Positions 15,150 through 24,147 of a stretch of 36,150 nucleotides of DNA are shown one piece after another (position 1 is the stretch's first letter; each line of letters begins with the position of its first letter). The translations under genes and the position numbers were made by a program. Under the pieces are notes generated by a model. It was given only the letters and a program-made list of their open reading frames with translations. It was not told the origin of the DNA and made no database searches. This DNA is from Shimazuella kribbensis DSM 45090 (GTDB lineage Bacteria > Bacillota > Bacilli > Thermoactinomycetales > Thermoactinomycetaceae): positions 119,418 to 155,567 of the forward strand of contig NZ_ATZF01000007.1 of NCBI RefSeq assembly GCF_000428065.1. Reading direction: 5' to 3'.

Positions 15150-18036
15150 TCAAGCACTGTTACGCTGTAGAGATATTCGTTGATTCATATTCAACTGGAA
15201 GGTGCCATAAGGATTTACATGAGCATAGATCAACGGAGTAAGAGCACGGAAGTCTTCAGGATGAAGGTTCTTTAAAATGCGTTGATCATTTTCCAACAAC
15301 ACTTCCTGAATCATTAAAGTATTAATAAAGACTAAACAATTTTGAAGTAAATGCAAGGATAGTACAGCAACTTCTTGATCTTCGATTTGGTTTGTTTGGA
15401 TCTCTCCACCTTTTCCATAAAAGATAAAACTATTGGCAGAGTTCCAATTTTCAACTACGTTCAACCTTCATGAATTTCTCTTCTTATCTCCTCTGAATGC
15501 AGATACTCACATAAAAAAATAGTCTTTATAGCCTTACCCAATTCGCCTAAAGCTCGATAGGTTGGATGGCTACTATTGCGAGTAAATCTTTTTAGTATAG
15601 CTTCTGTTTCCGCTGTACCTAAACGCAAAGCTGTAGCATACTTCATCATTTGGTCATATTGTTGCCGAATGAGTTCCCAATTGATAGGTCTTGTTAGAAC
15701 AGGGGTTAAGTTAGAATAAAGATCACCTAACTCTGGCTCAGGTCGATACAATTTTTGAGAATGAATGGCTTTAAACCTTGGCATAAGCTGAAAACCTAAC
15801 AAGTGGCAAAATGCAAATGCAACTTCACTTTGACCATGAGTATCAACATAATTTTTCTCTACTTCCATCTCTGTGCAATGTCGAAGTAATCCTTCCATCA
15901 TTGCCGCAACTTCTGAAGAGGAACAAGATTTCAATTGTGAATAGATACAGGTGGAATTCTTCTCCACATGCCAGTAAATCATTACACCTCTACCTCGATA
16001 ACGAATGTGCCATTCTGCCATCAAATTCTGATCCCATGATCCAAACTTTTTACTGTCAGAGGCACATGCAGTTGTCCCTTCACCCCAAATGTCTTGCATA
16101 CGAGTTCGTAAAATGGCATTTACAACCTCCGAAAGAGCTTGTCTCAAATTCTCTTTATGAATAAATTTGCGCCTAATATACAATAAATCTCTATAGTTTT
16201 CCCCGTGATCACCTGCGGATACACGTTTTAAACCTGTATTCGTGCCTAATCCATAAAGGCAAAGAATAAGCCTTTTCTGAATGGTTTCTCGATCTAAAAC
16301 TTCACGATTTCCTAGTGTCTTAAAGTGCTGGGTTAGATCTATTTGTAAATCGGTCTCTTATAAATATCAAGCAAACTTGTCATGGACCATTTTTTCATGA
16401 TTTCCGTTTTGATAGCTGTGATGTGTTTGGGTTCAGGCTGAGCATCTAATGGCGTTACCGATATCCAACCAGATCCTTTTGATAAAATTCGTACTTTCTG
16501 GTTCTGACGCATACCTTTATCTAGTTTTTCAAGTGAGGTGTGCATCCTTTGTTTTAATTTTTCGATAAAATCTTCTGCTTCTATAGGTTGTTTTAATGCT
16601 GCATAATGCTCTATACGATGTGATTCAAAGTCTGCAGGAAGATCCTCTTCTGGATTCCTGTATCGATCCGCTCCAACTACCCAGATTTCTTTGCATCTAA
16701 GCTTATCTCTTACTGCTTGCAACACACTTATTTCGTAAGTAATACGGTTAATACGGTTTTCTTCTTTATCTAGTACTGTATCTAACCAAGAGGAGCGAAC
16801 GACCCCTTCAATGGGAATATTATCGTCCTCAGCATAAAACCGATGATTTGTATTTGCATACTTCTTCAATAATTCCAATGCCTCAATAACAGGTCTATGA
16901 AGCTCATTATTGGATTTAAAATGAAGAATATCTAATATTTGTGGAACCATTCTTCGATAATGTGCTCCATAGGAAGCTCGCATGACCGTATACACCTTTT
17001 GACGAAAGGCAGGACCAGTGTGCTTGATTTCTTTTACTAAATCCTTCAGTGTCTGTTCATTTACTACTGGATATAGAATTTCTTTAATAATTCCATCAGG
17101 ATGTTCCAATGCTTTTTCTGCCATTCGATAAAGAAGATTGGTTTTTCCGTTCACTTTTTTAAGATCATGAAGTATTTCTCGCTCTACTTTCTTTTCTGCA
17201 CGAGCGCCAATTCGATGGACAATTTGAATGAGTAATTCCACCAAACTATCTGTAATTTCTCTACTTCGACTCCAAAAAAAAGCTGCAAGTAAAGTGTAGC
17301 GAATGGGATCTGGATGCCTTCGTAATTCCCGAATGTCCTCAGATACTGCTCTTTGTCTATATTTTTTTAACATTTTTGCAGGAAGATGAGAAAATAGGTT
17401 TTCTGGTAACTCTAGTTCTCGTATGGTTTGGAGTTTTTTTATCTCCTGGAAAATACTATCCAGTCCTACTCTTCCTGGATCAGAAACAAGTTCTCGAAAA
17501 GATATTGGCATTTCCTCTGCTCCTGAATCAGGTTCTTCTGTCCATAGATAGATAAGACGATCCATTTGTTTAATAGTTTGAGTTGTTATCTGGTTATATG
17601 TGTTTTGAAATATTTCTTCTTCATGTAGTTTGATAATGGATCGAAGGAACCTTTCCATACGGCCTTGAGTTGGTGGTTCCAGCTGACGTTTCCGAAGTTC
17701 TATGTATGCTTGTTCTTTTATCCAAGATAAATCGGTGTCTTGATTCAGTACCTTTGCACGTAACCATTCAGCTAGTAAATCCATATCTTCTATCGTGCTC
17801 GTCCGAAATCCAAAGTACTCCCTAATTTGTACACGATGTAATTTAGCAGATCTTCCACTGAAATCAAAGCGACTTAAAGTATCAGCTGAGACACTTACTT
17901 GCTTTGCGATGTACTTAAGAATTGGATCTGGAATTTCTAGAGCGTCTTGTGGAAATTTTCCTTTATATTGAAATATTTTGAATAAAATCGCGAAAGCTAA
18001 TCGATTTTCTGGAGTTTTGTTCGACAGTAGATTCAT
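15150..18036 (-). pseudogene. tnpA: Tn3-family transposase TnpA, truncated and frameshifted
   Basis: About 962 codons of a Tn3-type TnpA are present in three frames. 18036-16339 covers the N-terminal half (NRLAFAILFKIF onward) and ends [11 protein letters not shown] after a one-base shift at about 16352. The next frame, open from there to 15461, carries [17 protein letters not shown] and the catalytic core: [20 protein letters not shown] with the first Asp, [14 protein letters not shown] with the second, and [11 protein letters not shown] with the Glu. A second one-base loss at about 15464 (REIHEG to NVVENW) shifts to the last frame, which ends normally at 15150. About 40 N-terminal residues are replaced by a Rep-A end at 18045. 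Intact Tn4430 TnpA is 987 residues. Confidence 0.9.
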
Positions 18037-18105
18037 TTCTAAAGGGGGTAGTGACAGGGTTGCTGCTCTAGTCCGCAGGATTATTTCCTAAATATGTAAA
18101 ACGAA

Positions 18106-18133
18106 GAACCAGCCCTTTATTTAAAGCTGGTTC
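18106..18133 (-). terminator. terminator of the cassette gene
   Basis: GAACCAGC and GCTGGTTC pair around a 12-nt loop, followed on the minus strand by TTCGTTTT. It lies 80 bp past the stop of the gene at 18213-18674. Confidence 0.65.
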
Positions 18134-18212
18134 AGCTTATCTAGGATTGCTTTTCGACTAATTAGGTCGTTTTTTGTAATAGAAGACTTGATAAATTCGC
18201 TTAAAAACCAAT

Positions 18213-18674
18213 TCATGTCGCCTTCTTTAACTGAAAGTTGCTATATACTCGTTTGAGACACATATCGCAATTTTTTTGATAAAACCGAATCAACTCATCC
18301 ATTATCCAAAAGACGAAAACAACTGTTAAGCAAATAAAAAACAAAACCATGTCAAATGCATAATATGATCCATATAAAAACATGGGTGCTAAATGGATCA
18401 TAGCTGCAACGGTTCTTTTTCGTCGTAAAGGAAGTTTCCAAGTAATCAAATCAGAGAGTAGCGAAGTACTCCCACCTATAATAAAGAGAATATAAGTCCA
18501 ATAGAATAGATCTTCACCAAAAGAGGAAAGTGAATATTGAGATATTAATGAATCGCCATAATAATAAGAAATAAAACCTTTAGCACCTATGATGAAAGCA
18601 ATAATAAACGAAACTAACAATTTCCGGAATACAGCTTGAAGAATGGTGATCAATTTAGAAGTACATTTCCCCAT
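18213..18674 (-). CDS. small membrane protein, cassette cargo
   Basis: ATG 18674 was chosen because GAGGGG lies 9 nt upstream; an earlier GTG at 18695 has no such site. The 153-residue product has about four membrane segments: LLVSFIIAFIIGAKGFISYY, LFYWTYILFIIGGSTSLLS, TVAAMIHLAPMFLYGSYYAF and MVLFFICLTVVFVFWIM. It then has a basic tail with two Cys (CDMC). I do not recognise a family. Being the only gene between two Rep-A ends, it may be immunity or other cargo, but nothing proves this. Confidence 0.65.
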   Translation of the reverse strand: MGKCTSKLITILQAVFRKLLVSFIIAFIIGAKGFISYYYGDSLISQYSLSSFGEDLFYWTYILFIIGGSTSLLSDLITWKLPLRRKRTVAAMIHLAPMFLYGSYYAFDMVLFFICLTVVFVFWIMDELIRFYQKNCDMCLKRVYSNFQLKKAT

Positions 18675-18869
18675 ATGATTTAACCCCTCTATCACTTATT
18701 GACTATAACGTAATCCTGTGAGATATCCTTTGTCAAAGGTAAAACATGACAATTCACAAATATCTTTTTTTGGCTATTTTTGCCCAACGTCCCGAAAAGG
18801 TTCAATTAGAATTACAGCAATTGGAAATAATCTTGCGGATTAGAACAGCAACCCTGTCACTGGGCCAAG

Positions 18870-20069
18870 TTATGGAGTGAGATAAGGTCGTTCATGTTTT
18901 AAAATTGCATAGATCCAACGCACTAATTTGTTTGTACATGCTATGATCGCTACCTTGTAAGCCTTACCTTCTGCTCGTTTTTTATCATAGTATTCTTTCA
19001 GTTGCTGATTGACAGACTTACGTATCCCACATTGTACAGCTAAAAATAAGGCTCGCCGCAGTCGTTTGGAACCTCGTTTTGTGATGCGATTGGAGGTCGC
19101 TATAAACTTTCCTGATGCATATACACTTGGATCAATTCCTGAATACGCAATTAATTTTTTAGCATGATCAAATCTTTCAATTCCCCCGATTTCAGATAAA
19201 ATGGTTGCTGCAATCTTGTCTCCAATACCAGGAACCGAGCGAAGCAGATCATATTCCTTTCTTTCCTGAGCCAAAGTATCTATTTCTTGCTCTAAGTGCG
19301 AGAGATGCTCTTGAAGCTCCAAAAGTAGAGAGATGAGCATGTGAAGGGTGATGAAATGACTGTCGTAGATCACTCTACTATTTGGGCTACACTGTGCAGC
19401 GCTTATGATTTTTTGTGCTTTTTCCTTTGCCCAACTCTCCGAACGTTTTGCTTTCTCTTGGATTAACCTCATGATTGGTTCGATTCCTACTTCCATCACC
19501 GATTGAGGGGTGGGATATGCTAGTAGGATCGTTAAAGAGGCATTGGAAAACAAATTGCCAAAAGCACCTACATAATGCGGAAAAATTTGATCAAGTACAG
19601 CTTGAAACTGTAACTTTGTTTGTACATAAGTAGCTGTCAAAGCCCCATGTTGTCTGGTTAAATGTTTCAAATTCAACAGTTGGATTGCTTGTTGTTTATA
19701 GGGTTCAAAATCCTCTTTGTAATACAAATCCCCCAAATGAAAAGCATCGATGACATCGGTTTTCACCTTCCGAAGATGTGCCTTTTTCGCTCGTTGAGAG
19801 GTCAAAGGGTTCACCACCATAAGTAAGTACTCATGTTTCTCTACTACTTGGACGACAGGCTGATGATAATGTCCGGTTGCCTCTAAAATAATGGCTGGTC
19901 GTACTCCACTTACCTTCTCTATTTCTTGAAGGATCTTCAAGAAAGATTGGAATCCCTCTTCTGTGTGTGCAAAACGAAAGCTTTTTTTGTATGGCTGATT
20001 CCTATCTAAAAACGCCTGACACTGGCTATTTCCTTTGGACACATCAATGCCTACTACTGGATTCATCAT
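18870..20069 (-). CDS. IS110-family transposase (DEDD), intact
   Basis: The protein of about 399 residues has the IS110 layout. The N-terminal DEDD (RuvC-like) domain carries GIDVSK (first Asp), LEATGHY (Glu), and KTDVIDA (two Asp). A helical linker follows, then the C-terminal Transposase_20 region with LLRSVPGIGDKIAATILSEIG and the YSGIDPSVYASG segment that holds the catalytic Ser. IS110 enzymes recombine DNA guided by an element-encoded bridge RNA. I chose the ATG at 20069; the next ATG at 20066 (MNPVVGID) is equally possible. The 3' noncoding end is almost absent (Rep-A end 4 bp after the stop), whereas more than 250 noncoding bases lie upstream. No frameshift is visible. Confidence 0.92.
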   Translation of the reverse strand: MMNPVVGIDVSKGNSQCQAFLDRNQPYKKSFRFAHTEEGFQSFLKILQEIEKVSGVRPAIILEATGHYHQPVVQVVEKHEYLLMVVNPLTSQRAKKAHLRKVKTDVIDAFHLGDLYYKEDFEPYKQQAIQLLNLKHLTRQHGALTATYVQTKLQFQAVLDQIFPHYVGAFGNLFSNASLTILLAYPTPQSVMEVGIEPIMRLIQEKAKRSESWAKEKAQKIISAAQCSPNSRVIYDSHFITLHMLISLLLELQEHLSHLEQEIDTLAQERKEYDLLRSVPGIGDKIAATILSEIGGIERFDHAKKLIAYSGIDPSVYASGKFIATSNRITKRGSKRLRRALFLAVQCGIRKSVNQQLKEYYDKKRAEGKAYKVAIIACTNKLVRWIYAILKHERPYLTP

Positions 20070-20078
20070 TTCCCACAC

Positions 20079-20335
20079 CTACCCACTATTTATGCCGGTA
20101 ACCCTACTCCCCTTGTCTACCATAGCTTCGCATGTAATACGAGATCTGTGTCTCAACCAGCTCAAACATAGTTAAACAAGTAGGAGGGCGAACTGTTTTT
20201 ATGACGGGATCATACTCCCAAATACCACTTCGTTCTACCCGGCTACCGTGATACTACAACCATTTGTATAAAAAATGGTCATCCAGTTTTTTCTTAACTG
20301 GACGACCTTATATACGAAAATACCACTCGTGTGAG
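20079..20335 (-). ncRNA. candidate IS110 bridge-RNA region
   Basis: This gene-free stretch directly upstream of the transposase matches the place where IS110-group elements encode the bridge RNA. On the minus strand it holds adjacent hairpins: GGTCGTCCAGTT/AACTGGATGACC (20277-20307, one mismatch) overlapping ACCATTT/AAATGGT (20259-20279), and ACCACT/AGTGGT (about 20317-20334). Boundaries, promoter and guide loops cannot be set by eye. Confidence 0.4.
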
Positions 20336-20354
20336 TGGTTGAAGATAGATATAT

Positions 20355-20391
20355 TTCCCAGTGTGGCCCCTCAATGTGCGAATCGTTCACG
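20355..20391 (-). repeat. Rep-B end inside a gene's 3' end
   Basis: TTCCCAGTGTGGCCCCTCAA followed by GCGAATCGTTCACG is a Rep-B terminus. It supplies the last codons (RERFAH) and the stop of the minus-strand gene at 20371-20718. Confidence 0.65.
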
Positions 20392-20718
20392 TTCTAATGT
20401 CTTGCGATTCATTACCTCACCTAGAATAAGTGCTATTTGTTTGGCGTTCTCAAATATAGCTCGTCTGGTATGTTCATCGATAAATTTCCCTAGCCCTGGG
20501 CTCAAGTCAACAGTTACGTCCTCATTATCCTGTATTACTACTTCTAAAATTGGATTACCTTTGCTGTGCTGTTTGTAGTTCTGTAGCACATCACACGTTT
20601 CAACTATAATAGGTCTCATTTTTTCTACTAAGTCTGGATACATATCTCTGGCAATCTGTTCATTTAAAACAAAGTTAATTCCACTACCCGTAACATCCGA
20701 TTGAAATAAAAAGATCAT
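20371..20718 (-). CDS. hypothetical protein with element-derived C-terminus
   Basis: ATG 20718 follows GAGGAG at 7-nt spacing. The product of 115 residues starts MIFLFQSDVTGSGINFVLNE and contains ARDMYPDLVEKMRPIIVETC and FENAKQIALILGEVMN. It is soluble, mixed helix and strand, and not a family I recognise. The last six residues come from a Rep-B end, so the original C-terminus may be lost. The upstream 48 bp are identical to those upstream of the gene at 32791-33033. Confidence 0.6.
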   Translation of the reverse strand: MIFLFQSDVTGSGINFVLNEQIARDMYPDLVEKMRPIIVETCDVLQNYKQHSKGNPILEVVIQDNEDVTVDLSPGLGKFIDEHTRRAIFENAKQIALILGEVMNRKTLERERFAH

Positions 20719-20731
20719 GATGTAACTCCTC

Positions 20732-20779
20732 TGATTTTTCTATAAATTCATTATACTATATTATCTCAGTGACAGGGTT
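20732..20779 (-). promoter_or_regulatory. 48-bp shared upstream region, candidate promoter
   Basis: This segment is identical to 33068-33115 and runs into a Rep-A end in both. On the minus strand it holds TATAAT (20755-20750) about 30 bp before the start codon. No good -35 box is seen at 17 bp; Rep-A sequence occupies that place. Confidence 0.45.
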
Positions 20780-20854
20780 CCTGCCTTAGTCCGTCAGATA
20801 TATTCCATTTATTGGTCAAATTGCACTTCGTCGTTCAGTTGCTGGTTCTGCCCC
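20767..20854 (+). repeat. Rep-A copy
   Basis: An 88-bp unit runs CAGTGACAGGGTTCCTGCCT to CAGTTGCTGGTTCTGCCCC, closely matching 32281-32369 in the interior (TTGGTCAAATT, TTCGTCGTTC). Confidence 0.7.
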
Positions 20855-20925
20855 TAATTCGAATGATCTTCTTTAACGAGAAATCCATTAGAATCAAAAA
20901 TAGTTATTCGGATTGGGGGAAACTG

Positions 20926-21072
20926 ATGAAGCAGAATTGGAGTCCAGATGAGTTGTTAGAACATTTTGGATTAGTTCCAGTTGAAAAACAACTCATTGGA
21001 AATAAAACGGGAGCAAGTCGATTAGGGTTTACTGTTTTACTGAAGTATTTTCAACAAGAAGCTAGATCCCCC
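20926..21072 (+). pseudogene. N-terminal remnant of another Tn3-family TnpA
   Basis: ATG 20926 follows GGGGGAAACTG. The product MKQNWSPDELLEHFGLVPVE, then LIGNKTGASRLGFTVLLKYFQQEAR, is the DUF4158 N-terminus of a Tn3-type transposase, a different lineage from the tnpA at 15150-18036. Homology ends at QQEAR. TCCCCC, AT-rich 7 bp and the Tn3-type end GGGGTCACCGTA follow, and then the IS231-like copy begins. Confidence 0.7.
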
Positions 21073-21091
21073 ATTAAAAGGGGTCACCGTA

Positions 21092-22735
21092 CATGCCCAT
21101 CAAGCTAAGAGAAGTGAAAGATGAAAAGAGAGTAAACAACATAGAAGAATCTTGGCACATGGAAAAGGATGGTACATCAAACAAGCCTAGTTAGGCTTGT
21201 TTTTAAAAATATGCTATGCTACTTTTGTGGTATATTCATAGATAACACCCAAAATGTCAAAGACTGTCTTTTTCTCATATCGGTGAGATTTTCTCCCATT
21301 TTTCTTTAGTAGGTGGAATAGGCGAAGCAGGATCTTTGCATATGCTTGGGTGTTTTCTTGTTGGATGGCTTGGTGAAACAAAGGAAAATAGGTTTGAATC
21401 ATGTAAAAAGCTTTATACTCACTTAACTCCACTTGTTTTTCTTTCAGCAAAAGCTCTCGCATCCGAAACAAGGTGGAAGAACAGATAAGGATAGCAATGA
21501 GTTGCCCATACAGGTGACACTCCAACCTCTCTCGTTTCACATCCTTACATCGGTCGATCTGAAAAAAAGATTTCCATGTTTTGAACACGATCTCCACCTG
21601 CCACCGTAAGGAATAGAGGTCGTGAACATGCTCTTTTGGGACGATCTCCCAAGCAATATTGGTGATATAGATATTGATTCCGGTTAACCGTTTGCTCTTC
21701 TCCGAATACTTCATTCCTTTTTTCTTCTCTTTATAGGCTTGATCTTTTTGTCATTTCTGTACTTGAATGTCGGTAAGTCGGTACAAAATAACTCGAGTAG
21801 CTAGCTTTTTATCCCTTCCGATGTAAGCATCCCGAATTTCTATGGTTTCTCCTGGTTGCATGTGATTCATGATCTCCTCTAGATCTAGGGGGAGATACTC
21901 GGTTTGTTTCTTCAGGCTTCCATCTTGAAAATAGGTTGGTTCTGGATTCTTTTGGTAGATTCGGTTATTCAGTTTTAAACGAGAGACATAAGAAACACCT
22001 CGCTGATCCATCTGATCCAGATCCTCCAGTGAAAAATAGCCTAAATCCCGTATACACAAGTCCCCTGGTCGAAGGGTGGATAAGCAAGTGGTGCCAAAGG
22101 TTTTGTCATTCTTTTTTCCAGCACCTACATCCAGATTCAAGAACTGTCCGCTATGTAAGTCATATTCCAATTGGATTTTTACCCCAGCTGTATGACCACA
22201 GCCTCCTGCACCTGGATAATGTTCTGCCAAGGAATTTGGAACTTGGAACGTGGTCGAATCGAGAATACGAATCCGAAGAAAATGATCGCGGTATTCACTT
22301 GGGAGAGCGCTGGATAAACCTAGTTCTGCTTTCAGTAGACGTGCAAACAATTCTCGGAGAAAGGTTACCGCGTTTCTATTCATTCGCTGGTTTAATCCTT
22401 CAGCACTCATACTGATCCCTGTTGCAACTTCCAACTCACTACATAATTGAGTGAGAGATGTACTTGCTAAATTGCGGCTCAACCAAACACATAAGGTTAC
22501 TAGATCTTGTCCTCGATATTTACTCGTTCGCCTTACAAATTCGCTTGATCTAGCTAACTTTTCTAATTCGGCAGACGAGAGATATTTTTGCAATACCTGT
22601 GAAAACAAATGAAGTTCTTCTTTGGTGGATACATTCACAGAAAAAACGCCATCCCTTCTTTTTTCATTCCTAAAGAAAGAATAGCGTGTTTTTTTCGGAT
22701 TGGGGGATTATTTTGTTTTTAGTTTGATGGGCATG
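21092..22735 (-). mobile_element. IS231-like element, 1644 bp
   Basis: Terminal repeats are CATGCCCATCAAGCTAAG at the left and its near complement ending at 22735. Size and layout match IS231. The flanks are GGGGTCACCGTA on the left and TACGGTGACCCC on the right, inverted rather than direct copies of a Tn3-type end, so it is not a simple insertion with target duplication. Confidence 0.85.
21214..22638 (-). pseudogene. IS231-like transposase with an in-frame TGA
   Basis: GTG 22638 opens a 475-codon IS4-family transposase frame, about 90% identical to the copy at 9188-10621. It is broken once by TGA immediately after RLTDIQVQK (about 21753-21751); the other copy reads [11 protein letters not shown] there. 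The catalytic segments [24 protein letters not shown] and [16 protein letters not shown] are intact on either side of the stop. Restart at ATG 21714 would make only the C-terminal part. Confidence 0.85.
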
Positions 22736-22756
22736 TACGGTGACCCCTATGATAGG

Positions 22757-22775
22757 GGAACCCTGTCACTGGGCC
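22757..22775 (-). repeat. truncated Rep-A end
   Basis: Read on the minus strand, GGCCCAGTGACAGGGTTCC meets CCTATCATAGGGGTCACCG, so a 19-bp Rep-A end abuts the Tn3-type end beside the IS231-like copy. Confidence 0.65.
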
Positions 22776-22853
22776 TTAAACTAACGACTACTGCAACCTT
22801 CGTCGTTCGGGACTTTCACCCTATAGAATAAACCCATGCCGGGCGCACATTAA

Positions 22854-22889
22854 AACAAAGAGTCATCTTTAAAAAGATGACTCTTTGTT
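22854..22889 (-). terminator. terminator of the ABC exporter operon
   Basis: AACAAAGAGTCATCTTT and its exact complement pair around AA, 12 bp past the last permease stop codon, with TTTTAA following on the minus strand. Confidence 0.85.
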
Positions 22890-22900
22890 AGTTACATGGT

Positions 22901-24127
22901 TTAAAGTGTACTTAGCATATCTTTCCGATTAAAATAAACTGCTGCTACCACTATGGAAATAACCAGCCAAATCGATAGGACTAATATCCCGATCGGTAGT
23001 GTTAGATTTGTTTGTAAATCGTGGGATAGTTCTCCACTCCAGTTACTCAGTAGATTAAGATGAACGGTAAATAACCAACCAATCCATTTGCCAATCGGAA
23101 ACATCCATTGTACCAGCTGGCATATGATAATAACTGCAAATGCAACGGATGTACTGATCATCGATGACCTAAATAGAGTCGAACATAGAAAGGTAATTGT
23201 TGCGACAACCATCAATGAAATCATTAATAAAAAGAATCCAGTTAAAATATACTGCCAATGAGGAATAAGCGTAACGTGATTAAGATTTAAAATAGCAGCC
23301 ATTCTTGGTGTACCTAGATTATCCATACTGATCGATTTAAATATATAGGTAACATTTATAGCTCGTGGTGCAAATGCTCCTTGGTGTCCATAGAAACCTA
23401 GGTTAATCAAAAAAAGGAACCCATAAAAACCAATTACTAAAACTGCGGTTGCGGTTAGACTGACCAACCACTTACCCAACAAGATTTTCAGACGGGAGAT
23501 AGGACGTACCAATAGGAGTTTGATCGTCCCATTCGTTGTTTCACCTGATACGATATCTGCTACTAAAATTACTACCAACATTGGTAGAAAGAGAACGGAT
23601 AGCTGAGCAATAATCTGTTCTGTTCTAAAGTAACTGGAGTTCCACCAAGATGGCAAAGGTTCCACTTTGTGTTTTAATCGATACTCAAGTTCTAATTTCT
23701 TTACTTGTCTGGCTGAGTACATTTCCATGTTGTTTTTTGATTTTTTATCATTTAAATAGTAATTTAAAAGGGTAAGATCTCTTTCTAAAACCCCTCTCCC
23801 ATTTCCTGAGAGAATCTGCAAATCATCATGAAACGATTGTTTCTCAGCTGTCATATTAAAAATGTCATCCTTGATGTTGCTCTGATTACGTGTTGACTTT
23901 GGATTTTGTAACTCTTGTTGCCACTCCTTGATCTTTTGATCGGCTTGGGCAATCAGTTTTGGCAAGTTTGATTTCATATAGAATTGAGTTCGTGTTGTAT
24001 ATTCATTATAATCGATCACCGTTATAGCAAATACGATCAAAACCGCTAATCCCATCGTAACCCACAGTCTCCAGCGATGCATCATCTTCATCCATTCATT
24101 TACAAATACGCGTCTTAATTCATCCAT
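22901..24127 (-). CDS. ABC-2-type permease 3 of the exporter operon
   Basis: ATG 24127 follows AAGGGG. The 408-residue protein has one membrane helix near the N-terminus (LWVTMGLAVLIVFAITVI), then an outside domain of about 130 residues rich in helix (KLIAQADQKIKEWQQELQN), then five further helices. The ETTNGTIKLLLVRPISRLKI segment just after helix two is the typical ABC-2 permease motif contacting the ATPase. It is a paralogue of the two upstream permeases and the last gene of the operon, 20 bp after the second. It should act in the cytoplasmic membrane in export or self-protection; the substrate is unknown. Confidence 0.85.
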   Translation of the reverse strand: MDELRRVFVNEWMKMMHRWRLWVTMGLAVLIVFAITVIDYNEYTTRTQFYMKSNLPKLIAQADQKIKEWQQELQNPKSTRNQSNIKDDIFNMTAEKQSFHDDLQILSGNGRGVLERDLTLLNYYLNDKKSKNNMEMYSARQVKKLELEYRLKHKVEPLPSWWNSSYFRTEQIIAQLSVLFLPMLVVILVADIVSGETTNGTIKLLLVRPISRLKILLGKWLVSLTATAVLVIGFYGFLFLINLGFYGHQGAFAPRAINVTYIFKSISMDNLGTPRMAAILNLNHVTLIPHWQYILTGFFLLMISLMVVATITFLCSTLFRSSMISTSVAFAVIIICQLVQWMFPIGKWIGWLFTVHLNLLSNWSGELSHDLQTNLTLPIGILVLSIWLVISIVVAAVYFNRKDMLSTL

Positions 24128-24147
24128 ATGATCCCCTTCTTTTCCAC

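Larger units (their letters stand above)
18045..18866. mobile_element. 822-bp transposase-less cassette with Rep-A ends
   Basis: The left end GGGGTAGTGACAGGGTTGCT continues to CCGCAGGATTATTTCC. The right end (18823-18866), read inward, is GGCCCAGTGACAGGGTTGCT and continues to CCGCAAGATTATTTCC. These are inverted and about 85% identical over 44 bp. The only gene inside is the membrane protein at 18213-18674. The left end cuts tnpA and the right end abuts the IS110 transposase stop. This looks like a non-autonomous element with cargo. Confidence 0.65.

Noticed and set aside
21936-22415. 159-codon plus-strand frame
   Set aside because: It is antisense to the well-conserved IS231-like transposase and has no ribosome site.
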